Part shown: positions 15,192 through 25,547 of the stretch, piece after piece
How positions within the stretch are numbered: position 1 is the first letter of the stretch
How the letters are laid out: each line of letters starts with the position of its first letter
Source: CAZUVM01 sp964623885
Lineage (GTDB): Bacteria; Verrucomicrobiota; Verrucomicrobiia; Limisphaerales; UBA8199
NCBI GenBank assembly: GCA_964623885.1
Contig: CAZUVM010000071.1
Location: forward strand, 1-26,613
Reading direction: 5' to 3'
DNA: 26,613 bases
Translations under genes and position numbers: made by a program
Notes under the pieces: generated by a model
What the model was told of the DNA's origin: nothing
Seen by the model: only the letters and a program-made list of their open reading frames with translations
Databases searched by the model: none

Positions 15192-15320
15192 TGGAAGAGT
15201 AAAGAGTTACCGGTAATATCGCGGAAGATTGGCGCGAGGACCTTTTATTTCTTCGAAAGTAAGGCAAATCGAAGCGAGCAACTTGCAAGGAGCCGCTGAC
15301 GAACGTATTTTGGCGCAGTA

Positions 15321-18300
15321 ATGTCGAAGAGTGCGCGGTCGGTGATTCGCCTTCGCGGTGTTCGCCACAACAACCTGAAGAATTTCAATTTAGACCTGCC
15401 GCTGAACCGGCTCATTGTAGTGACCGGTTTAAGCGGTTCGGGCAAGAGTTCGCTTGCCTTTGATACGCTTTTTGCCGAAGGCCAGAGACGCTATATCGAA
15501 ACTTTCTCGCCCTACGCGCGGCAATTCCTGGACCGGATGGACAAGCCGGCCGTGGACAGCATCGAAGGCATCCCGCCCGCCATTGCCATCGAGCAACGCA
15601 ACGCCGTGCGCACGACCCGCTCGACCGTGGGGACGATGACGGAGATCTGCGATTACATGAAAATGCTCTGGCCGCATGTGGCGCAGCTTCATTGCCGCCA
15701 ATGTGAAAGGCCGGTGCGGAAGGATTCGCCTCAGAATGTTTGGGGAGCTCTCTCGAGCCGACCCGAGACCGCAAAGAGAGAGGTGCTGGTCTCTTTTGAT
15801 TTGCCGCTGACCGAAAAACTCGATCTGGCCGAATGCCTCTCACTCATTGCCAAACAAGGATACCAGCGCCTTTTGTTTGAGGGCGAAATCCTGCGATTAG
15901 AAGCAGCGAGCTCGCGCATACCGGCGCGGGCCAAATCGGTAACTGTCATTCAAGACCGATTGAAGCTCTCTGAATCCACCCGCTCCCGGTTCATCGAAGC
16001 CTGCGAACAAGCCTACCATTTCGGCAAAGGCAAGCTCACCGTTCATGAAGTCAACGCGCAGCCAGACGGTTCGCAGTTCGCACTTCAAACTTCGCACTTG
16101 TTCTCCAATCGTCTTCACTGCGCTCCATGCGACCTTGAGTACCAGCAGCCCTCCCCTGCCCTTTTCAGCTTTAACAATCCCGTTGGGGCCTGTCCCACCT
16201 GCCGTGGCTTTGGCCGGATTATCAGCATCGACTACAACCTGGCGCTGCCGGACCGTTCCAGAACCCTTGCGCAAGGTGTGGTGAAGCCCTGGCAGAGCGG
16301 CATGAGCGCCGAATGCCAGACCGACCTGGTGCGAATGTGCCGGCACTTCAGAATCCCAACCGATGTGCCGTTCGAGCGTTTGCCTAAGAAATGGCAGGAT
16401 TTCGTCATGGACGGCGAGCCTGATTACGGCAAGGACGAGGAGCATCAATGGCCACGGGCCTGGTATGGGATTAAGGGGTACTTCCGCTGGCTCGAGTCCA
16501 AAGCTTATAAAATGCATGTCCGCGTCCTGCTGTCGCGGTATCGCGCCTATACTCCGTGTCCGGATTGCCGTGGCCAGCGTTTTCGACCGGAAGCGCTGTT
16601 GTACACAGTCACCGGCCTTTCCGGCAACGGCTATGCCGCAGCCGGACCAGTAACGCTCGCGGATTTTTATCAGATGCCAATTCGCGACGCTGTCGCGTTT
16701 ATCGAGCCATTGGAACAGAATCGCCGTGGGGGTCCTAACGACCCGCTGCGGTTGATCTTGCACGAGGTGCACTCCCGTCTGGGCTATCTGAATGATGTCG
16801 GCCTGGGCTACCTCACGCTGGCTCGACCGACGCGGTCCCTCTCCGGCGGTGAAACCGAGCGTGTCAATCTCACAACGTGCCTGGGCACGCGACTGGTAAA
16901 TACGCTTTTCGTGCTCGATGAGCCGAGCGTCGGCTTGCATCCGCGTGACACCGAACGCCTGGTCAAGGTTCTCCAACAGTTGCGCGACGCAGGGAACACA
17001 GTAGTCGTTGTGGAGCACGAGCCGTGCGTCATGCGAGCTGCTGATCAAATCATCGATCTCGGCCCAGGCCACGGAGCCACGGGAGGCCAAATCGTGTTCC
17101 AGGGAAGTTTTGACGAACTACTACAATGCGACAGGTCGCTGACAGGCCAATACCTCAGCGGACGGAAGCAAATCGAAACTCCGCAGCGCCGAGGTGTGGA
17201 CACCGCTACAGCAACCAACTTACGTTCGCCGGCAAGCCCAAACAGCTTTGTGCTGAATGAAGCTCCAGCCCCGTTTGGAACCAGCGAGAGGCCTGCCCGG
17301 TGGCTCACGCTTCGCCACGCTACCTGCAACAATCTCAAAGATCTCAGCGTCGCAATTCCCCTGGGCCGTTTGGTTTGCATCACCGGTGTCAGCGGTTCGG
17401 GAAAAACGACACTGGTGCGTGAGGAGTTATTGCCGGCTTTGAATGAAAAGCTGCGACAGAGCGCGACGGTGGCAAAAGCATCCGACCGACTCGGGTCGGA
17501 ACAAAATGGAGAAGATGAGGCAAGCGAGGACAAGGACGTGGCGGAAGCTTGTCCACTGGCCGCATCACTTGAAGGATTTGAATCGCTCGATCGGGCGGTA
17601 CTGGTCGATCAGTCAATTCTTGGCAAAACGCCGCGGTCAAACCCTGCCGTTTACATCGGTGCGTTTGACGACATTCGCGAAGTGTTTGCTCAAACGGAGC
17701 TGGCGCGCCAGCGCGGTCTGAATGCCAGCGCATTCAGTTTCAATTCCAGTCAGGGTCAATGCGAGCGATGTCGCGGCGCCGGCTTCGAGAAAATCGAGAT
17801 GCAATTCCTCAGTGACGTGTTTATCCGCTGCCCCGATTGCGGCGGTCGGCGTTACCGCGCCCACATTCTGGACGTGAAGCTTAAACCTGAGGAAATGCAG
17901 AGTCCGTCTGCCGACCGCCAGGCCCGCCGCCGCAAAGCGGGGTCAAAGGAGACATCTCCGGCTTGGTCGATCGCTGATTTGCTGGATGCCACGGTCGACG
18001 AAGCCATTATCTTTCTGACCGGGTTCCCGAATTCACGACCTGCCCAACGGGCGGCACAGAGTCTGCAGCTGCTGCAAGAGGTAGGGCTCGGTTACTTGAA
18101 ATTGGGGCAGCCCATTAACACGCTTTCCGGCGGCGAAAGCCAGCGTCTGAAGCTCGTCCGGGAACTGGCGGAAGCGGAAGCCGGCGCGAGCACCAGGCAC
18201 GAGCAACTGCCAGCGCAAAACAGTCGCGCGCGTTGGATTGCCGAACGCCGGTTGGGAACTCCACTGGCACAACCCGGCGCATTCCGTCCGACCCTCTTTC

Positions 18301-18611
18301 TTTTTGACGAACCGACTACCGGTCTGCACTTCGATGACATTCGGCTGTTACTCAAAGTGTTTCAGCGCCTCGTGAACGCCGGCCATTCGGTTATAGTCAT
18401 CGAGCACAATCTGGAAGTGATTAAGTCGGCGGATTGGATTGTCGATCTAGGCCCGGATGCCGGCGACTTCGGAGGCCAGATCGTTGCGCAAGGCACGCCG
18501 GAAGAAATCGCCGCCTGCCAGGAGAGCCACACAGGAACCGCGCTGCGAGAGGTTCTCGATGGCAACCGCGGGAATCCCACTCGCTCAACCGCTTTGGCAC
18601 TCCATGTTTGA
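15321..18611 (+). CDS. uvrA: UvrA-family excinuclease ATPase, first tandem copy
   Basis: UvrA is the damage-sensing ABC-type ATPase dimer of nucleotide excision repair. This copy is 1096 aa, longer than the roughly 940-aa norm. It has Walker A GLSGSGKS (36-43), a zinc module with two CxxC pairs (about 267-296, ending NPVGACPTC), signature SLSGGETER (about 507-515) and Walker B LFVLDEPS. The second half has GVSGSGKT (about 689-696), a second zinc module (CERCRGAG ... CPDCGG, about 814-840), signature TLSGGESQR and LFLFDEPTTG. A segment matching the UvrB-binding region lies between Walker A and the first zinc module. Extra length comes from insertions, for example an acidic stretch at about 715-735 and a Gln/Arg-rich one near 960-985. 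The gene overlaps the next uvrA copy. Its start at 15321 has no clear ribosome site. Confidence 0.93.
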   Translation: MSKSARSVIRLRGVRHNNLKNFNLDLPLNRLIVVTGLSGSGKSSLAFDTLFAEGQRRYIETFSPYARQFLDRMDKPAVDSIEGIPPAIAIEQRNAVRTTRSTVGTMTEICDYMKMLWPHVAQLHCRQCERPVRKDSPQNVWGALSSRPETAKREVLVSFDLPLTEKLDLAECLSLIAKQGYQRLLFEGEILRLEAASSRIPARAKSVTVIQDRLKLSESTRSRFIEACEQAYHFGKGKLTVHEVNAQPDGSQFALQTSHLFSNRLHCAPCDLEYQQPSPALFSFNNPVGACPTCRGFGRIISIDYNLALPDRSRTLAQGVVKPWQSGMSAECQTDLVRMCRHFRIPTDVPFERLPKKWQDFVMDGEPDYGKDEEHQWPRAWYGIKGYFRWLESKAYKMHVRVLLSRYRAYTPCPDCRGQRFRPEALLYTVTGLSGNGYAAAGPVTLADFYQMPIRDAVAFIEPLEQNRRGGPNDPLRLILHEVHSRLGYLNDVGLGYLTLARPTRSLSGGETERVNLTTCLGTRLVNTLFVLDEPSVGLHPRDTERLVKVLQQLRDAGNTVVVVEHEPCVMRAADQIIDLGPGHGATGGQIVFQGSFDELLQCDRSLTGQYLSGRKQIETPQRRGVDTATATNLRSPASPNSFVLNEAPAPFGTSERPARWLTLRHATCNNLKDLSVAIPLGRLVCITGVSGSGKTTLVREELLPALNEKLRQSATVAKASDRLGSEQNGEDEASEDKDVAEACPLAASLEGFESLDRAVLVDQSILGKTPRSNPAVYIGAFDDIREVFAQTELARQRGLNASAFSFNSSQGQCERCRGAGFEKIEMQFLSDVFIRCPDCGGRRYRAHILDVKLKPEEMQSPSADRQARRRKAGSKETSPAWSIADLLDATVDEAIIFLTGFPNSRPAQRAAQSLQLLQEVGLGYLKLGQPINTLSGGESQRLKLVRELAEAEAGASTRHEQLPAQNSRARWIAERRLGTPLAQPGAFRPTLFLFDEPTTGLHFDDIRLLLKVFQRLVNAGHSVIVIEHNLEVIKSADWIVDLGPDAGDFGGQIVAQGTPEEIAACQESHTGTALREVLDGNRGNPTRSTALALHV

Positions 18612-21336
18612 CGACCGCTCTCCAGCTTTATCATCGGCGCCCGCGATCGCGATTCACGGCGCGCGCGAGCACAATTTGAAGAATCTCTCGCTGACGATCC
18701 CGCGCGATCAGTTTGTCGTGGTTACCGGCGTCAGCGGCTCCGGCAAGAGCACGCTGGCATTCGACCTTCTCTTTGCTGAAGGGCAGCGGCGCTTTCTTGA
18801 CTCGATGAACGTCTACGCCCGCCAATTCGTCGAGCAACTGGCCCGGCCCGAAGTGGACCTGATTACCGGGATCCCTCCCACCGTGAGCATCGAGCAACGC
18901 ACGAGCCGCGGCGGTGGCAAAAGCACCGTGGCCACCGTTACCGAGGTGTTTCACTTCGTCCGTCTCCTGTTTGCGCGCCTTGGCACTCAGTTCTGTCCTG
19001 ACTGTCAGATCCCCGTCGAGGCACAGACCCGTGACGAAGTCGGCCGCCAATTACAAAAGGAACTGCGGCGGCGCGGGGAACTGACGCTGCTCGCGCCAAT
19101 GGTGAAGAATCGGAAAGGCTTTCACACTGATGTCGCAGAATGGGCCGCCAGACACGGCTTCGAGCAAATCCGAGCGGATGGCCGCTTTTATCAAACAAGT
19201 GAACGCGTCCGCCTGGACCGGTTTCGGGAACACGACGTCGAGATCGTCACCGGCCAGCTCAGCCGAACCGGCGCGCAACGAGACGGTGAGACCCTCTCGC
19301 CGCAGGCGCTCATCGATGAAACCCTGAAGCTTGGAAACGGCTTGCTTTACGCCTTCGATAATAACGGTCAACTGTCCACTCACTCGACCGAACGGGCTTG
19401 CCCCAAATGCGGCCGCTCCTTTGCTACCTTGGATCCAAAAAGCTTCAGCTACAATTCACCGCAGGGTTGGTGCCCTCGCTGCCGCGGCTTTGGCGAATTG
19501 TTCTATCTACCCGATGTGGACCGCGGTGCCCGCGCCGAGGCCATTGAAGAGTCCTGGTACGAATGGCAGGAGGGCAACCGCGAACTTTGCCCGGAGTGTG
19601 GCGGTTCGCGGCTGAACCCCATTGCTCGTTCCGTACGGCTTCTGGCAGGGACCTCCCGGTTGCCCTCAGCGGCCCCGACGATTGACACCATTTCCGCTAT
19701 GTCCGTCGATGCGGCCGCAGTGTTTTTTCGCCAACTGAAGTTCAAAGGCCGCGAAGCCCTCATCGCCAGAGATATTTTGCCCGAAATACGCGAGCGCTTG
19801 AGATTCCTTTGTGAAGTTGGCCTGGGCTATCTCCAACTTGGCCGCGGGGTCCCAACGCTCTCCGGCGGTGAAAGCCAGCGCATACGACTTGCCGCCCAGC
19901 TTGGTTCGAACCTGAGCGGAGTTCTTTACATTCTGGACGAGCCCACGATCGGTCTGCACGCCCGCGACAACGAGCAGTTGCTCACCGCCCTCGACAAGCT
20001 CAAGGCCCGTGGTAACTCCGTTTTAGTGGTCGAGCACGACGAAGCCACGATGCGCCGGGCTGATTACATCATCGATCTTGGCCCGGGCGCCGGGACACAT
20101 GGCGGGCAAGTGGTTGCCGCCGGAACTTTGGTTGAATTGTCGCGGCACCCGGAATCTATTACCGGCCAGGCCCTCCGCGCGCGTAGATCGTTTCCGAGCC
20201 GAGGGCGCCGTCGTCCGGTAACAACCAGCGTCAGGAAGTCAGACTCCAACCGGAAATCAAACGAATCTGCCCATCCAAATCTGACTCTCACGAACGCCGC
20301 TAAAAACAATCTGCGGAATCTAGCCATAACCTTTCCTTTAGCTCGGCTGGTTCTGGTCACGGGGGTCAGCGGTTCCGGCAAGAGCACCTTGATTCGCGAA
20401 TGTTTGTTGCCTGCCCTTACCGACGCCCTGAAGTCTCGTAAATCGAAAGACTCAGGTCGACGCTCACCACAAGCCCTTTCGTCGCACCCGTCCGTCACAG
20501 GTTTTGAGTCCATTCAGTCCGTCTATGAGGTGGACCAATCCCCTATTGGCAGAACTCCTCGTTCGATCCCGGCAACCTACGTGGGCTTTTTCGATGAGAT
20601 TCGCCGGCTGTTTTCACAAGTGCCTGAAGCGCGGCTGCGGGGTTTTGGTCCGGGCCGGTTCTCCTTCAACAGCCCCCAGGGACGGTGTCCTGAATGCGAA
20701 GGCGCCGGCACCATTAAACTTGAAATGAATTTCCTCCCGCCGGCGTTCGTGCGCTGCGAGGTTTGCGGCGGCTGCCGGTTTAACCGCGAAACGTTGGATA
20801 TCGAGTATCACGGCAGGAACATCGCGCAGGTGCTCGAATTCTCAGTTGAGGAAGCCCTCGAATTCTTCGGCAGCGTCCCCAAAATCAAGCGTCCGCTCCA
20901 GGCGTTGTGCGACACTGGCCTGGGCTATTTGCGGCTCGGCCAAACCAGCCCCACGCTCAGTGGCGGGGAAGCCCAGCGCGTTAAGCTCGTCACCCATTTG
21001 TTAACCGGGTTGAAAGAACCCGATCTGTTTGACCCCCGTCCCCGACGCAATCTATTTATATTGGAAGAACCAACCATCGGCCTTCACATGGCTGACGTGC
21101 AACGTCTGGTCGAGGTCCTCCAACGACTCGTGGACGCAGGTCACTCGGTCCTCGTTATCGAACACAACCTCGATCTCATCGCGGAAGCCGATTGGGTAAT
21201 CGATCTCGGCCCTGAAGGCGGCGAAGGCGGCGGACGGCTGGTGGCTGAAGGCACTCCCGAGCAATTGGCCCGTACCAAGCAATCCCACACCGGCCGGTTC
21301 CTGCGAGCCTTGCTCAAAGCCGCCAGTCGGCCGTAA
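18559..21336 (+). CDS. uvrA: UvrA-family excinuclease ATPase, second tandem copy
   Basis: This is a complete second UvrA, 925 aa from the ATG at 18559, chosen for the gagagg six bases upstream. An ATG at 18604, just before the conserved IHGAREHNLKNL segment, would give 910 aa. The overlap with the first uvrA is 53 or 8 nt respectively, so translational coupling is likely either way. It has Walker A GVSGSGKS (57-64), a zinc module starting at C281, signature TLSGGESQR (about 433), LYILDEPTIG, second Walker A GVSGSGKS (from 602), zinc module CPECEGAG ... CEVCGG and signature TLSGGEAQR. The second Walker B reads LFILEEPTIG, with E836 where Asp is usual. Compared with the first copy it is closer to canonical length and lacks the long insertions. 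Whether the two form heterodimers is unknown. Confidence 0.92.
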   Translation: MATAGIPLAQPLWHSMFDDRSPALSSAPAIAIHGAREHNLKNLSLTIPRDQFVVVTGVSGSGKSTLAFDLLFAEGQRRFLDSMNVYARQFVEQLARPEVDLITGIPPTVSIEQRTSRGGGKSTVATVTEVFHFVRLLFARLGTQFCPDCQIPVEAQTRDEVGRQLQKELRRRGELTLLAPMVKNRKGFHTDVAEWAARHGFEQIRADGRFYQTSERVRLDRFREHDVEIVTGQLSRTGAQRDGETLSPQALIDETLKLGNGLLYAFDNNGQLSTHSTERACPKCGRSFATLDPKSFSYNSPQGWCPRCRGFGELFYLPDVDRGARAEAIEESWYEWQEGNRELCPECGGSRLNPIARSVRLLAGTSRLPSAAPTIDTISAMSVDAAAVFFRQLKFKGREALIARDILPEIRERLRFLCEVGLGYLQLGRGVPTLSGGESQRIRLAAQLGSNLSGVLYILDEPTIGLHARDNEQLLTALDKLKARGNSVLVVEHDEATMRRADYIIDLGPGAGTHGGQVVAAGTLVELSRHPESITGQALRARRSFPSRGRRRPVTTSVRKSDSNRKSNESAHPNLTLTNAAKNNLRNLAITFPLARLVLVTGVSGSGKSTLIRECLLPALTDALKSRKSKDSGRRSPQALSSHPSVTGFESIQSVYEVDQSPIGRTPRSIPATYVGFFDEIRRLFSQVPEARLRGFGPGRFSFNSPQGRCPECEGAGTIKLEMNFLPPAFVRCEVCGGCRFNRETLDIEYHGRNIAQVLEFSVEEALEFFGSVPKIKRPLQALCDTGLGYLRLGQTSPTLSGGEAQRVKLVTHLLTGLKEPDLFDPRPRRNLFILEEPTIGLHMADVQRLVEVLQRLVDAGHSVLVIEHNLDLIAEADWVIDLGPEGGEGGGRLVAEGTPEQLARTKQSHTGRFLRALLKAASRP

Positions 21337-21423
21337 GGAGCTTACCAAATCTCCGTGCGCTGAAGCAGTTACCGAAATCAGTGTTCATCAGGGTCCCTCT
21401 GTGGTTATATCTCCCCGCACCAC

Positions 21424-21906
21424 ATGAGTCACCCTTACGAAGAGACCCTTAATGGCGCTGCGCTTGTACGCCCTTCGCCCGGCGCACGGCACGAACTCAT
21501 CTGCTCGCGGTTGCATCAGTGCCTCAATGCGAGCGTCGCCAATTTGACGAGCACCCGGCTGCTCCCGGCGCGCAGCCAGGTCCGCCTTTCCGCGCAAAAT
21601 ATTATTCGTCCCGATGTGGCCCTGGTCACCGCCGCCACTGGCAAGCTCTGGCTCGCCGCTGAAATTGTCAGTTCGGAAGACCATGCGCCGGACACCGTTA
21701 TCAAAAAGCAAATCTACGAGGAGCTGAGACTGCCACGCCTCTGGATGATCGACCCACGCTACGATAACGTCGAGATTTACCACGCGAGCCAATTCGGCCT
21801 GGTGCTCAAAGGCATCCTGGCCGGTCGGGAAGTTTTGGAAGAAAAGCTGCTGCCCGAATTCCAGATCGCCATCTCAGAACTCTTCAGTGCCGGCCCCGGA
21901 AAATAG
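21424..21906 (+). CDS. Uma2-family (DUF820) putative endonuclease
   Basis: This 160-aa protein has the restriction-endonuclease-like core of the Uma2 family: D64 in IRPDVALV, E80 in AAEIVSSEDH, and K94/K95 in VIKKQIYEELRLPRLWMIDP. These fit the PD-(D/E)xK pattern of metal-dependent nucleases. The family is common in cyanobacteria and in some Verrucomicrobiota; its biological role is not established. The gene lies 87 nt after the second uvrA on the same strand and may be cotranscribed with it, but no functional link to repair is shown. Confidence 0.8.
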   Translation: MSHPYEETLNGAALVRPSPGARHELICSRLHQCLNASVANLTSTRLLPARSQVRLSAQNIIRPDVALVTAATGKLWLAAEIVSSEDHAPDTVIKKQIYEELRLPRLWMIDPRYDNVEIYHASQFGLVLKGILAGREVLEEKLLPEFQIAISELFSAGPGK

Positions 21907-21927
21907 ATTTTGCTGTGCCCTTTGGGT

Positions 21928-21939
21928 TTAACCGGTTAA
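21928..21939. promoter_or_regulatory. 12-bp perfect palindrome downstream of the Uma2 gene
   Basis: ttaaccggttaa is exactly self-complementary. It lies 22 bases after the Uma2 stop, in a 383-bp intergenic region that otherwise shows no gene. It may be a protein-binding site or chance. A shorter relative, ttaccggtaa, occurs near 15208. Confidence 0.25.
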
Positions 21940-22131
21940 CGAGTCAAAAACAATCTACTCTCGTGCACTGATCCTCTCCTGAATATTCCTGCCACTAATC
22001 TTTCTCTCGTTCCGATTTTCCGGTCTCCGATTTTGCTGGCTTCATACGTTTTGCCCCTGTTCCAGTGTCTCACATTTTTTGCGGAACTTTTAGCCTTTAT
22101 TGCACACCCGCCGGCGGTGCGCTCAAAGATA

Positions 22132-22153
22132 CCCTGTATTTACGGGGTTTTTT
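22132..22153 (+). terminator. intrinsic terminator between the Uma2 gene and ppdK
   Basis: A six-pair stem (ccctgt with acgggg, one G-U pair; 22132-22137 and 22142-22147) with a four-base loop is followed directly by six Ts (22148-22153). A separate GC-rich hairpin (gcac...gtgc, 22102-22120) precedes it. It would end transcripts coming from uvrA/Uma2 before the ppdK promoter region. Confidence 0.6.
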
Positions 22154-22198
22154 AGCGCTTCCCCCGTTACGTTCGGGTGACATTTACCTACTCGTCCG

Positions 22199-22226
22199 TT
22201 GACACCCGGGGTGGCTTTGTTAGAGT
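22199..22226 (+). promoter_or_regulatory. sigma70-like promoter upstream of ppdK
   Basis: A perfect TTGACA (22199-22204) and a TAGAGT (22221-22226, four of six matches to TATAAT) are spaced by 16 bp. This gives a predicted start near 22233, about 57 nt before the ppdK ATG. It lies just after the terminator at 22132-22153, so ppdK is likely an independent transcription unit. Confidence 0.5.
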
Positions 22227-22289
22227 CAGCAACCGTTTCTCAGGACGTATCCCGAGTGACCCTGATGACCTAAACTGGAATCATTTTTT

Positions 22290-25082
<2,793 letters not shown>

Positions 25083-25100
25083 TTCCTGGCAGAAGTTTTC

Positions 25101-25127
25101 CGGTAGGGACGCCGTCCTCGGCGTCCC
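25101..25127. repeat. palindromic repeat sharing a word with the copy at kdgK
   Basis: cggtagggacgcc (25101-25113) is identical to the word at 7586. The unit forms a hairpin of eight-base arms (gggacgcc 25106-25113, ggcgtccc 25120-25127) with loop gtcctc. It lies 18 nt after the ppdK stop and just before the terminator. Confidence 0.6.
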
Positions 25128-25136
25128 CAATTTCTC

Positions 25137-25166
25137 AGCCGCCTCGGTCTACCGCGGCGGCTTTTT
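25137..25166 (+). terminator. strong intrinsic terminator of ppdK
   Basis: agccgcc (25137-25143) pairs with ggcggct (25156-25162). An inner stem cggt/accg extends it, with one mismatch in between. A run of five Ts (25162-25166) and further AT bases follow. It is placed 55 nt after the ppdK stop. Confidence 0.85.
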
Positions 25167-25201
25167 ATTTGCGTCCGGAATCCGAACAGCGGATGGATTC
25201 C

Positions 25202-25229
25202 TCCTCTCCTCATCGGATGGTGTGAGGGG
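25202..25229. repeat. degenerate copy of the 4468-4494 palindrome
   Basis: The core catcggatgg is shared with 4468-4494, and the flanks (tcctctcct..., ...tgtgagggg) are similar, but the arms no longer pair well. This supports a dispersed repeat family with members in different states of decay. Confidence 0.45.
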
Positions 25230-25340
25230 CCCTCATTCCCTCTTAATGGTAATCCTTCCCCAGGGTTCAAACCCCGCGCGCCCAAACGTTGAGGAGGTTG
25301 ATTCAGCCTTCGGCTCTTCGGCAATTCGTGTTTATGTGGC

Positions 25341-25382
25341 GCGGGCGTCTCGCCTGCGGATTGCGCCGGCGTCCCCGCCGGC
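25341..25382. repeat. double-hairpin GC-rich repeat
   Basis: A first hairpin-like segment, gcgggc...cgcctgc (25341-25356, imperfect), is followed by a perfect gccggcg-tccc-cgccggc (25365-25382). The design, two neighbouring hairpins with CT-rich loops, resembles the unit at 4345-4387. Confidence 0.5.
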
Positions 25383-25394
25383 ATTTCACTTCGA

Positions 25395-25429
25395 TGTTGG
25401 AAGTTCAGCGTTGACTGTCGGAAGTTCAG
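25395..25429. repeat. 21-bp-period direct repeat (ggaagttcag)
   Basis: tgttggaagttcag (25395) and tgtcggaagttcag (25416) differ at one base and are offset by 21 bp. They lie in the 380-bp repeat-rich gap before the propeller gene. I see no gene or clear promoter in this gap. Confidence 0.45.
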
Positions 25430-25547
25430 TCCGAAATTCAACTCTCGGTCTTCGCCTTTCTTTCGCCCCTCGGCCTTCGGGTTTCCAGCTCCCGGCCCTG
25501 CCCGCGCTTGCATCTCCTTTCCCCAAAAGGCACCCTCATGCAGCGGT

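Noticed and set aside
15897..17090. 397-aa minus-strand open frame inside the first uvrA
   Set aside because: It is antisense to the zinc module and signature of UvrA; composition is that of a shadow frame.
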